The notes under the pieces: generated by a model
Told to the model about the DNA's origin: nothing
What the model saw: the letters and a program-made list of their open reading frames with translations, nothing else
Database searches by the model: none
Translations under genes and position numbers: made by a program
In this document: one piece after another, positions 1-6,492 of the stretch
Layout: each line of letters begins with the position of its first letter
Numbering within the stretch: the stretch's first letter is position 1
Source of the DNA: Armatimonadota bacterium
Lineage (GTDB): Bacteria > Sysuimicrobiota > Sysuimicrobiia > Sysuimicrobiales > VGFF01
Assembly: GCA_016868955.1 (NCBI GenBank)
Contig: VGFF01000080.1
Location: forward strand, 1-9,091
Length of the DNA: 9,091 nt
Direction: 5' to 3'

Positions 1-960
1 GTCGTTTGCGTAACCTTCGTGACCGGCGGGCGCGTCCGCGACCGCTTCCCCGAGATCGCGCAGCCCGTCCGCCATGATCTCGGCGAGCGCGCGGTTGCGC
101 TTCATCGGCGGGTAGTAGGATCGCGGCGGCGACGTGATCTCGGCCGCGCATCCGGTCGCGAGTGCCGCCGCCTCCGCGCACCGCCGCACGCGCTCGACGA
201 CCTCTCGCAGGTACGCCTCGTCGGCGGCGCGCACGCCGAATTCCGCCGCCGCGAAGTCCAGGATAGTATTGAGCATGTCGCCGCCGTGGCTGACGATGCC
301 GTACACGCGCGTTCCGTCCCGCAGGTGCTGGCGTATGGCGTGTACGGCCGAGAACGTCTGCAGGACGGCGTCGAGCGCGTTGACGCCGCGATCATTCGCG
401 CTGCCGACGTGCGCGGCGCGGCCCCGAAACGCGACGTCGAGATCGGCTTTACCGATCGTCGGTCCGCTCAGCCGATGCCGGTCCGCGGGGTGCGTTTGCA
501 GGATCTCGGCGAGGCCCTCGTACGCGCCGGCTTCGACGAGGATGAACTTGCCGCCGGCGCCCTCTTCGGCCGGCGACCCGACGAGCACGACGCGCCCCGG
601 CAAGCGATCGGCGACCGCCGACAGCCCCGCGAGCGCCAGCGCGCCCGCTGCCGCGATGAGGTTGTGCCCGCCGCTGTGCCCCTGCCCCGGCACCGCGTCG
701 TATTCGCTGACGATGCCGATCGCCGGTTCACCGCGGCCAACAGTTGCCCGAAACGCGGTCGGCAGGCCGGCGATGGGTGCCGCGACTTCGATTCCCGGGC
801 GTGCGCGCAGGAACGTGAGCAAGCGGCGGACGGTCTCGTGGTCGGCGAACACGAGCTCCGGATGCGTATGGATCTCGCGGCTGAGCGCGGTCCGCGGCCG
901 GCTGATCGCGACCGTCCGGGCGATGGTCGGGCCGCGGCGCGGCCCTTCGGGGGAATGCGA
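1..960 (-). CDS. M20-family (AbgB/PM20D2-like) amidohydrolase, partial; start unresolved
   Basis: Zinc-dependent amidohydrolase or aminoacyl-dipeptidase of the M20 family, closest by motif to the AbgB/PM20D2 group, which cleaves amide bonds of N-acyl amino acids or dipeptides in the cytoplasm. In order, the reading shows LSREIHTHPEL near the N-terminus, SEYDAVPGQGHSGGHN (the first metal site), GSPAEEGAGGK (catalytic and metal-binding Glu pair), THPADRHRL, and GRAAHVGSANDRGVNALDA from the lid domain. It ends at the window edge in GHEGYAND, where the family has its last metal-ligand region, so the C-terminus is missing. Two oddities: the usual Cys of the HACGHN motif is Gly here, and no ATG, GTG or TTG lies between the dehydrogenase stop and a GTG at 850-852, which falls inside the conserved core. 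The given 5' end is therefore an estimate; the frame is open back to 1008. It follows the dehydrogenase on the same strand and is probably co-transcribed. The family is well supported; the substrate is unknown. Confidence 0.82.
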
Positions 961-970
961 TGCGTGGTCG

Positions 971-2041
971 CTACTCCAGCAGGAACGGAGCGCCCAGCTC
1001 CGCCGCGATCACGCGCAGCTTCTCGATCGATTCGGCGTCGATCGGGATGCCGCTCTTCTTGCGCTCCTCCATGCGACGAAGCTCGGCGTCGCCCGGGAGC
1101 AGGATCTCCTCCCCCGGATTGATCGGCGCCGCGGACTTCACCTCGTGGATCAGCTGGTCCAGGCGATCGTAGAAGCGGTCGAGCGGCATGAACGACTCGA
1201 CGTGGACAGCGATCATGACGTGCGAGACGTCGAAGTCCTTCTCATCCTGGAAGACCGACAGCCCGAACTTCGCGCCCATCAGCACGCCCGTGATCGCGTC
1301 GGTGAAGAAACTGAGGCCGGAGCCCTTGTACTTCCCGATCGGCAGCTGCGTCGCGCCCTGCAACAGGTCGAGTGGATTCGTGGTGCGCTTACCGTCCTTG
1401 GTGAGCGCCCAGTCGTCGGGCACGGGCTGACCTTCGCGCGCGGCCCAGTTGATCATGCCCTGACCGGCCATCGTCAGGGCCATATCGAGCACGATCGGGT
1501 GCGCGTTGCGCCGCGGGATCGCCAACCCCCAAGGATTCGTGCCGAGGACGGCCGTCTTACCGCCCCACGGCGCCATCTCCGCCCGCGCGTTCGTCATCGA
1601 GATGCCGATGAAGCCGCCGTCGGCGGCCGTCTTCGCATGGTAGCCGGCGATCCCGAAGTGGTCGCTGTTGCGAACGCCGACGAGCGCGACGCCCGTCTTC
1701 GCCGCCAGCGCCATCGCCTTGCGCATCGCCTTCTGTCCGGCGACGTAGCCCCAGCCGTCGTTCGCGTTCAGCAACGCGAACGACGGCCCCTCGCGATCCC
1801 AGGACATTTCGGCGTTGGGGACGCTGCCGCCGATCTTGTAGCGGCGGTGGTACCGGAAGAACTTCTCGAGCCCCTGTCCCTGTCCGGGATGCCAGCGCAA
1901 GGCCGCCGTCGTGATGCCGTCTGCGACGAGCTCGGCGTCCTCCGCCCGTGAGCCCATCGCAAGCAGCAATCCCGTCGCAAACTTACGGACGACCGCCTCG
2001 GGGAACCGTTTCGTCGCCACTCCCTTTTGTGCACTGCTCAT
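971..2041 (-). CDS. Type-2 malate/L-lactate dehydrogenase (Ldh_2 family), NAD(P)-dependent
   Basis: NAD(P)-dependent 2-hydroxyacid/2-oxoacid oxidoreductase of the MDH2/LDH2 family, unrelated in fold to classical lactate or malate dehydrogenases. It is 356 residues long, normal for the family. Diagnostic segments are RNSDHFGIAGYH at about residues 124-135, where the His of the S-N/D-H-F-G motif is the usual catalytic base; GTNPWGLAIP at about 167-176 near the cofactor site; and GKYKGSGLSFFTDAITGVL in the C-terminal half. I chose the ATG at 2039-2041 over the in-frame ATG at 2122 because GGGAGG lies 9 nt upstream of it and the extra residues of the longer form look non-coding. There is no signal peptide, so it is cytoplasmic. 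The family also includes ureidoglycolate, 2,3-diketogulonate, sulfolactate and Delta1-piperideine-2-carboxylate enzymes, so the substrate cannot be assigned. The M20 amidohydrolase follows directly, suggesting a shared catabolic role. Confidence 0.93.
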   Translation of the reverse strand: MSSAQKGVATKRFPEAVVRKFATGLLLAMGSRAEDAELVADGITTAALRWHPGQGQGLEKFFRYHRRYKIGGSVPNAEMSWDREGPSFALLNANDGWGYVAGQKAMRKAMALAAKTGVALVGVRNSDHFGIAGYHAKTAADGGFIGISMTNARAEMAPWGGKTAVLGTNPWGLAIPRRNAHPIVLDMALTMAGQGMINWAAREGQPVPDDWALTKDGKRTTNPLDLLQGATQLPIGKYKGSGLSFFTDAITGVLMGAKFGLSVFQDEKDFDVSHVMIAVHVESFMPLDRFYDRLDQLIHEVKSAAPINPGEEILLPGDAELRRMEERKKSGIPIDAESIEKLRVIAAELGAPFLLE

Positions 2042-2050
2042 GAACGTATG

Positions 2051-2056
2051 CCTCCC
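2051..2056 (-). promoter_or_regulatory. Ribosome binding site of the dehydrogenase
   Basis: GGGAGG on the minus strand, 9 nt before the ATG at 2041. It decides the start codon in favour of the shorter protein. Confidence 0.75.
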
Positions 2057-2159
2057 GAATCTGATGTCGATGCCAGGCGGCCGGCCGCACGCAGACCCGC
2101 CGGCGCCCGTACTTCGTCGCACGCCTAGGGCCGTCCTCCGCGGGGCGCGATCGGCATGC

Positions 2160-2185
2160 GGCGCCGGTCATTGCGGCCCGGCGCC
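2160..2185 (-). other. Perfect 8-bp hairpin between the unknown gene and the dehydrogenase
   Basis: GGCGCCGG and CCGGCGCC form a perfect 8-bp stem around a 10-nt loop. It lies 37 nt past the stop of the upstream minus-strand gene and about 120 nt before the dehydrogenase start. No U-tract follows on either strand, so it is not a classical intrinsic terminator. It could be a Rho-independent pause, a transcript-end stabiliser or part of the dehydrogenase leader. A short palindrome, CGATT-ggag-AATCG (2209-2222), sits immediately next to the upstream stop. I found no convincing -35/-10 pair in the 181-bp gap. Confidence 0.4.
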
Positions 2186-2222
2186 GTAGTTCCGCGACCT
2201 GCGATCACCGATTGGAGAATCG

Positions 2223-3307
2223 TTACGACGTCGTCGTGACTTCTACGCCCGGCTTGACGACCCGATCGCTCGACAGCACCGGACCGCGATCACGGCAGTA
2301 GGCGATGTCGCGCACGACGTCAGGCGCGGCATTCATCGCGGCGACCCCACCGCTGGGGCCGAGGAAGAGCTCGGGGCGAACTTCGAGGCAGTTCGGGAGC
2401 ACACCCGCCGGTAATGCGTGGGAAAACCCGACGCGCGTGATCCGCGACGCGCCGCGCGCGCGCGTTCGCCGCTTCGTCGACTCGTACGTCCCCTCCCACG
2501 TCGTGAACGGTCCGACGACGGTTCGTGCCGGCAGCAGCGTCTGGGGCGACAAGTTGCGATTGGCGGCGCGTAGGGATCGACGTCGCGCACGCCGGCCGCG
2601 CTCAATAGGGTGAGGTGCGTGGCGCGCTGCCCGGCGGCATGGAACGTGTGCGTCGCCAGCGTCCCGAAGGGCCCCGGCTCGACGGCTTCGGTCGTCTGAG
2701 ACCACGGCGTTCTCAGCAGCTCGCCCGCGCCGGCGCGCATCACGAGCGTGCCTTCGCGAACCGCGCCGTCCGCGACCGGATAGCAAGGATGCGAAACAAT
2801 CGCCGGGGCGTGTCCGGGAGCCGGTGCCCGCAGCCAAGCCGGCGCGGCGGATGAGTCCGCGAGCAAAGGCGCCGCCGCGCGCAGCGCGACGAAGAAGTTG
2901 CGGCCGTCGAGCACGCGGCTGGCGCGGAACGCGACACCGACCATCTCGGCGATGCGATTGAGGACGATCGCGCCTTCCGAAGCCGGCGTCGTCGCGGTGG
3001 CGAACGGCCAGACCATCCCACCGACAGTGGCGGCTCGAACGTTCACGAGCGAGAACGTCACTGCGCCACCGTCCAGCACCGCGCGCTCGGCATCGACGAC
3101 GGCGCCGGTGCCGCATTCGGCCTTACCGTATTCGTCGGTGGCTTCCACCATCACCGTCGCCGAGCGTCGCGCCGTCGGGTTTGGCGCCGGTGCAGGCTGA
3201 CTGATCGATGGCGCCGCATCGTAAGCGAGGTCAATGGCCGCGATCAAAAGCGGGGCGGCGGAACGAATGACGTTATGGATCGTCCTCATCCCCTCATTGT
3301 CCGCCAT
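2223..3307 (-). CDS. Unrecognised protein with N-terminal hydrophobic segment, frame-shifted
   Basis: I do not recognise this family. The reading starts at ATG 3307 (MADNEGM) or ATG 3289 (MRTIHNVIRSAAPLLIAAID). The second form looks like a short signal peptide or membrane anchor: a basic start, then a hydrophobic run, then a Pro/Ala-rich stretch. The first frame is credible down to about 2570 (ending GVRDVDPYA). The protein then continues in another frame (NRNLSPQTLLPARTVVGPFT through to VVKPGVEVTTTS and a TAA at 2223-2225). One missing base in the G/C run at 2561-2572 would join the two into a 361-residue protein. Visible features are scattered Cys residues (AECGTG, SHPCYP, PNCLEV, AYCRD), a high Ala/Val content, and no further membrane segments. 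It lies 36 nt after another unrecognised gene on the same strand and is probably co-transcribed with it. The frame break may be a sequencing error or true decay. Confidence 0.6.
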
Positions 3308-3343
3308 TTCGGCGCGCTCTGCGCACGACGCCGCGCGGCGTCG

Positions 3344-3894
3344 TCAGTTCGCGGCCGGATACGGAAGATCGGCACCGACGGATCGCCAGAGCGCGATCGG
3401 CGTCGGATGCTTACGCAGGATCGCCGCACGGGCGGACGAGAACTCTTCTTCGGTCCAGGGGCGGGCGGCTACGACCGCTCGGCGGCCTTCGCGAACTGCG
3501 CTCGCAGCGAATTTGGGAAGTGGAAGATCCGCTCCACGTGCCGTTCGGCGTGCAGGAGCACCGAAATGTGCAGCTGCACCGCGAGCTTCCGCAGGTGCTC
3601 GAGCCCGCCGTGAACGGCCCAGCCGTTCAACCACGTCGCATAGACGTCGTCGGTGCCGGGACCGATGCGAACGAGCATGAGGACCGGGATCACCGACGCG
3701 GTGTTGAGCACGCTGGCCCGGAACACCACGACGGGCCCGGGCGGCACGCGCCGAACGCGGACGGGCGTCTCCCGAACCATCATGGCGACTTCGGGGCCAT
3801 CGCCCAGCTCCGTCAGCACGTGGGTCATTACCCCGGGCGACAGCCGCGGCAGAATCTCGGGAAAGCGAATGTGCGGGAAGGGATTGTCAGCCAT
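3344..3894 (-). CDS. Unrecognised ~183-residue soluble protein, frame-shifted
   Basis: I do not recognise this family. The first frame starts at ATG 3894 (MADNPFPHIRFPEILP; an in-frame TTG nine bases upstream is less likely). It reads through FRASVLNTASVIPVLMLVRI, TDDVYATWLNGWAVHGGLEH and LHAERHVERIFHFPNSLRA, which has the balanced composition of a real protein, and hits a stop at 3469. The other frame continues with AARPWTEEEFSSARAAILRK and ends GADLPYPAAN at 3344. One missing base around 3470-3482 joins them into 183 residues. There is no signal peptide and only moderate hydrophobicity in the middle. Trp, His and aromatic residues are concentrated in the central TWLNGWAVHGGLEH and IFHFPN segments. 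It is transcribed divergently from the deaminase, with only about 50 bp between their starts, and probably forms an operon with the unknown gene downstream. Confidence 0.6.
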
Positions 3895-3945
3895 CCTCGG
3901 CAACGACTAGCACTGGGCGTGCCGAGTCGATAGGGGGGGACGGAC

Positions 3946-4416
3946 ATGGATCACGACCGACATCTACGGATCGCGGTAGAAGAAGCCGAGCGAGCGCTGG
4001 CCGAGGGCGCGAGCCCATTCGGCGCCGTCATCGTCGGCCCCGATGGCTCGATCCTCAGCCGCGGACGCAACCAGGTCCTCAGCGGCGGCGATCAAACCGC
4101 GCACGCGGAGGTCGATGCGATCCGCGCCGGCGGCGCCGCGATCGCGAGGCCGCCGGCGGGCGGCGGCTGGACGCTGTATGCGTCAGGCGAACCCTGTTTG
4201 ATGTGCCTCGGGGCCATCTTGCTGTGCCCGATCGACACGCTGGTGTGGGCCGCCGGAAGTCGCGTCGCGAGCGCTTATGCGACGATTCTCACCGGCGCGT
4301 ACCGCGCCGACCGGGTCGGCGCGCTGCGCGTTGTCACCGAACCGGTTTCGGCGCTTCGAGACCGTTGCCATGCGTTGATCGACGCGTTCGAGCGCGGCGC
4401 GCGGCACGTTCCGTAG
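3946..4416 (+). CDS. Nucleoside/nucleobase deaminase, cytidine deaminase fold (TadA/GuaD-like)
   Basis: Zinc-dependent hydrolytic deaminase of the CDA superfamily, 156 residues, cytoplasmic. The catalytic signature is complete: HAE at residues 53-55 (zinc His and proton-shuttle Glu, in AHAEVDAIR) and PCLMC at 83-87 (the PCxxC zinc cysteines). The N-terminal ASPFGAVIVGPDG and GRNQVLSGGDQTAHAE are typical of guanine deaminase and related nucleoside deaminases; tRNA adenosine deaminase TadA usually has a different HAE context and more basic C-terminus. The start at ATG 3946 is preceded by a G-rich run (GGGGGG, about 6 nt upstream), a plausible ribosome binding site. It is the only confident protein gene on the plus strand in the left two thirds and converges on the beta-lactamase-like gene with 26 nt between the stops. 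Guanine or another purine or pyrimidine could be the substrate; the sequence alone does not decide. Confidence 0.9.
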   Translation: MDHDRHLRIAVEEAERALAEGASPFGAVIVGPDGSILSRGRNQVLSGGDQTAHAEVDAIRAGGAAIARPPAGGGWTLYASGEPCLMCLGAILLCPIDTLVWAAGSRVASAYATILTGAYRADRVGALRVVTEPVSALRDRCHALIDAFERGARHVP

Positions 4417-4442
4417 ACCGCCGCGTTCGCGCGCAACGCCAG

Positions 4443-5354
4443 CTACTTCAGGAGATTCGGCGGCAGCCCTTGCCCCCAGGAATTCGTGACGTCCAGCGTC
4501 GACATCGTCGCGTAAACCTGCCGCGAGACGTCGGCGATGAACGCTTCCGCATCGCTGTGGTCGCACAACAGGTACTTGGTCATGACACAAACCGCGTACG
4601 GCCGCCGCGGCAGGTAGACGACGCCCGCATCGTTGCGCACGCGGGCCATGCCGCCGGTTTTGTTCGCGATCGGCACGTCCTCCGGTAGTCCTTGGTTCAG
4701 GAACCCGCGCTTGTATTTTTTCAAGACGCCCAGCGTTGCGTTGCCGACGCTACGGCCGAGGCCTTCGCCCCGATACAATAGATCCAGGAACTGCACGACC
4801 TCTTCCGGCGTCGACAGGTTCTCGTCGCCGCGACGGACGGCCTCATGATCCTGCATCTTGCGGCGTAGGACGGTCTTCACGAGGTCGAGGCTTCGGAGCA
4901 TCGCGTTCGTCCCGTCGATCGTCGCCCAGTCGATGCACAGGTTCGTCGCCGTATTGTCGGAGATCAGGATCATGAGGTTGGCGATGTCGCGCATCGTCAA
5001 CTGCGCCGCGTCGTCGAGATACGTGAGGACGCCGCTGCCCGGCACGTGCACGCTCTTCTCGACGACGCACGTCTTCCCGAGGTCGATTTCGCCGGCCTCG
5101 GCGCGCCGTAGCATTTGCGCCAAGACGTGGATTTTGATGGTCGAGGCGGTCGGAAACAATTCATCCGCATGAATCCGAACGTTTGTACCTTTCATTAGGT
5201 CTCTTACGGAGACGCCCGCGACGCCGGGAAACGCCGCGACTTGCGCCTCCAAATCCGCGCGCAATCGTTCCCACAACAAGGCCTCGGAGTCGTGTTCTTC
5301 GTGCAGAAACAGGTCGATGATCAGCCTCCTTCGTTGGCTCGAGAATGGGCCCAA
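4443..5354 (-). CDS. Class-A-type serine beta-lactamase fold protein, apparently not exported
   Basis: Serine hydrolase of the Beta-lactamase2 (class A / penicillin-binding) family. All the active-site motifs are present, numbered from the TTG at 5354: FPTASTIK (SxxK, Ser71 and Lys74), ISDNTATN (SDN, 132-134), and NKTGG (KTG, 232-234). Glu171 in KMQDHEA is a candidate for the omega-loop Glu that deacylates beta-lactams, but the class A ExxLN context is not canonical. The protein could therefore be a true beta-lactamase, a peptidase or an esterase. Length is about 291-303 residues. Class A enzymes are normally exported, yet no signal peptide is visible: the N-terminus is MGPFSSQRRRLIIDLFLHEEH. 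The start is unresolved. The longest form begins at a TTG, while a strong AAGGAGG sits inside it, 6 nt before an ATC at 5316-5318. Either an unusual start or a sequence error near 5310-5340 is possible, and a missing signal peptide could be part of the same error. Confidence 0.87.
   Translation of the reverse strand: MGPFSSQRRRLIIDLFLHEEHDSEALLWERLRADLEAQVAAFPGVAGVSVRDLMKGTNVRIHADELFPTASTIKIHVLAQMLRRAEAGEIDLGKTCVVEKSVHVPGSGVLTYLDDAAQLTMRDIANLMILISDNTATNLCIDWATIDGTNAMLRSLDLVKTVLRRKMQDHEAVRRGDENLSTPEEVVQFLDLLYRGEGLGRSVGNATLGVLKKYKRGFLNQGLPEDVPIANKTGGMARVRNDAGVVYLPRRPYAVCVMTKYLLCDHSDAEAFIADVSRQVYATMSTLDVTNSWGQGLPPNLLK
5325..5331 (-). promoter_or_regulatory. Strong Shine-Dalgarno inside the 5' end of the beta-lactamase-like gene
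   Basis: AAGGAGG on the minus strand, a perfect anti-16S match. In the beta-lactamase frame it is followed after 6 nt by ATC (5316-5318), with no ATG, GTG or TTG in the usual window. It suggests translation begins just after it, which makes the upstream TTG at 5354 doubtful. Confidence 0.5.
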
Positions 5355-5414
5355 AGGCCCCCCGGGATGGACGAAGAACTATTCGTGGCGGCGCTCGGGC
5401 ACCCCTTGGTCGGT

Positions 5415-5423
5415 TGCTAGAAT
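5415..5423 (+). promoter_or_regulatory. Possible extended -10 promoter
   Basis: TGC-TAGAAT matches an extended -10 element (TGn followed by a five-of-six match to TATAAT). No good -35 lies 17 nt upstream, as is common for extended -10 promoters. It would start transcription near 5430 and give a leader of about 160 nt before the small gene at 5590. Confidence 0.35.
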
Positions 5424-5428
5424 AGTCC

Positions 5429-5558
5429 GCGCCTGCGATCGAGGCGCAGCTTCGATGAAAGAAGGTCTCCGCGGCCGGCGGTGTCGCGCTCGTCTTGGGA
5501 AGTGGGCACGCTCGGCGGTGGCACCTTCTTTGCTGGTATCCGACTGCGACCGCCACCG
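5429..5558 (+). promoter_or_regulatory. Potentially structured 5' leader of the small gene
   Basis: Three inverted repeats lie between the possible promoter and the ribosome binding site at 5576. The first is GCGCCT/AGGCGC (5429-5434 with 5442-5447, 7-nt loop). The second is AAAGAAGGT/ACCTTCTTT, a perfect 9-bp long-range stem (5458-5466 with 5523-5531). The third is CGGTGGC/GCCACCG (5516-5522 with 5552-5558). The last two cross each other, so they would be either a pseudoknot or mutually exclusive states. I recognise no known riboswitch consensus. No good protein-coding reading fills this stretch. Confidence 0.3.
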
Positions 5559-5575
5559 TACATCCGTCCGAACGC

Positions 5576-5581
5576 AGGAGG
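5576..5581 (+). promoter_or_regulatory. Ribosome binding site of the small gene
   Basis: AGGAGG, 8 nt before the ATG at 5590. This is one of the best ribosome binding sites in the window and the main reason to believe in a gene that is otherwise interrupted by a frame change. Confidence 0.65.
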
Positions 5582-5589
5582 AACCGTCC

Positions 5590-5815
5590 ATGTGGCTACG
5601 CGTGGCCGAAGCGATCAGTCGCCGCGTCGGAGAGATCCGGGCGCGCGAAGCCGCTTCGCGTCGTATCCGGCCTTCGCCAGAAACCGCAAACTGTCTCGTC
5701 TACGGCCGGCGAAGAGGCCGTGCTCGTGCGTGCCGATCACAGGGACGAAAACGGCCGAGATATCTGGATCCCCGTCGTGCATCCCTCGTGCGCCGCCACG
5801 CAAGAGCGCTGGTAG
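5590..5815 (+). CDS. Small unrecognised protein (~74 residues), frame-shifted
   Basis: The ATG at 5590 follows AGGAGG at ideal spacing and reads MWLRVAEAISRRVGEIRARE. The amphipathic start becomes Arg-rich and implausible after about residue 37 (CLVY). In the next frame the downstream sequence reads GEEAVLVRADHRDENGRDI and then WIPVVHPSCAATQERW before a TAG at 5813-5815, a composition much more like a real protein. Removing one G near 5704 joins the two into about 74 residues, with one Cys before the junction and one in the HPSC segment. I do not recognise the family. The spaced Cys and His residues could bind metal, but this is only a suggestion. It is divergent from the beta-lactamase-like gene. 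As an alternative, the region could be non-coding with a chance ribosome binding site. Confidence 0.4.
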
Positions 5816-5995
5816 TCTCGATCGTCGTCTGACACGCCCCCGTTTCGTCGCCTCCATCGATCGTCCCATAACGCGCCGACTCCCATCGAAGGCTTCCCGT
5901 CGGCCGCTGCGGCTGCGGCGCCAAGGCGGGGCGGCCGCACGTGTTTCGCCCCGGTGTCGTCCGGGAACAATCGTTTCACGAAAGCGGGGATCGCG

Positions 5996-6229
5996 ATGGC
6001 AGTGTTGACGAGCGCAGCGCGCGAACGCCTGTCAGCGCCGAAGCCGGGCATGCCCATCGAGCCCTCGCCACAGATACCCGATCAAGTCCCGCAGCGTATA
6101 CCGAGCGCGCCGCATCTGTTCACCGACGAATCGCTCCCGGAATATGAGGCAAGCAAAACTCGAGTGGTGCTCGAACGGACGTTTGCGCTTCTCGCGGGCT
6201 TGACGAGTCGGGGTGCGATCGACCGATGA
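5996..6229 (+). CDS. Possible small hypothetical protein (77 residues)
   Basis: A reading frame from ATG 5996 to the TGA at 6227-6229 begins MAVLTSAARERLSAPKPGMP and ends in ESLPEYEASKTRVVLERTF followed by a short Leu/Ala-rich tail. A G-rich GCGGGG lies about 6 nt before the start. Composition is balanced rather than Arg-rich, and third-position GC is moderately high, both consistent with coding. The middle is Pro-rich (PIEPSPQIPDQVPQRIPSAP), suggesting a disordered linker. There is no signal peptide or recognised domain. It is separated from the small gene upstream by 180 bp in which I see nothing else. I do not recognise it, and it may be spurious. Confidence 0.35.
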   Translation: MAVLTSAARERLSAPKPGMPIEPSPQIPDQVPQRIPSAPHLFTDESLPEYEASKTRVVLERTFALLAGLTSRGAIDR

Positions 6230-6285
6230 GAGTGAGCCGGCAACGCGAGGGTGGCCAAGGGCACGACCTTGCAGAGAAGGTTGCG

Positions 6286-6325
6286 TAAAGAAAGCAAGAA
6301 GCCCGCGCGATCAACCACGGGCTTC
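6286..6325 (-). terminator. Rho-independent terminator of the tRNA gene
   Basis: GAAGCCCG (6298-6305) and CGGGCTTC (6318-6325) form a perfect 8-bp stem with a 12-nt loop, starting 12 nt after the tRNA CCA end. On the minus strand the stem is followed by TTGCTTTCTTT, a broken U-tract. On the plus strand ATCTTT follows, so it could also weakly stop transcripts from the small gene upstream. Confidence 0.75.
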
Positions 6326-6336
6326 ATCTTTGAACT

Positions 6337-6413
6337 TGGTAGCGGGGGGAGGATTTGAACCTCCGACCTTCGGGTTATGAGCCCGACGAGCTGCCTGACT
6401 GCTCCACCCCGCG
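6337..6413 (-). tRNA. Initiator tRNA-Met (anticodon CAT), CCA encoded
   Basis: A complete 77-nt tRNA. The acceptor stem CGCGGGG pairs with CCCCGCT except at the first position, where C1 faces U72, the unpaired end expected for an initiator. The anticodon stem carries the initiator GGG/CCC pairs around CTCATAA, with the CAT anticodon at 6377-6379. The T-arm GGAGG-TTCAAAT-CCTCC is perfect, the discriminator is A, and CCA is encoded at 6337-6339. It delivers formyl-methionine to start codons. It has its own promoter and terminator and stands alone between the Ppx gene and the plus-strand small genes. Confidence 0.96.
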
Positions 6414-6425
6414 TCGCAAAGAGAA

Positions 6426-6454
6426 ACGATACAGGAAACCGCCGCGGGCGTCAA
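6426..6454 (-). promoter_or_regulatory. Sigma70-type promoter of the initiator tRNA
   Basis: On the minus strand TTGACG (6449-6454) and TATCGT (6426-6431) are separated by exactly 17 nt. They match five and four of six consensus bases. The -10 ends 13 nt before the mature tRNA 5' end, giving a very short leader. This makes the tRNA independent of the stress operon upstream. Confidence 0.72.
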
Positions 6455-6492
6455 ACCAACAGCGCGCCGATCGTCGCGCGGTTCGTTGGCCG

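Noticed and set aside
134..1951. A 605-codon plus-strand open reading
   Set aside because: It lies opposite the M20 and dehydrogenase genes, has low-complexity Arg/Ala/Ser-rich composition, and both genes beneath it show strong family motifs.
3885..3913. TTGTCA with TAGCAC as a promoter for the deaminase
   Set aside because: The -10 is a poor match and the -35 lies inside the divergent gene; too weak to list.
5737..6057. A 106-codon minus-strand reading opposite the small plus-strand genes
   Set aside because: It has no ribosome binding site, Arg-rich composition, and covers only parts of two better candidates on the plus strand.
6337..6413. The C1/U72 end of the initiator tRNA as an anomaly
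   Set aside because: An unpaired first position is a normal initiator feature, and U72 instead of A72 is seen in other high-GC bacteria such as Actinobacteria.
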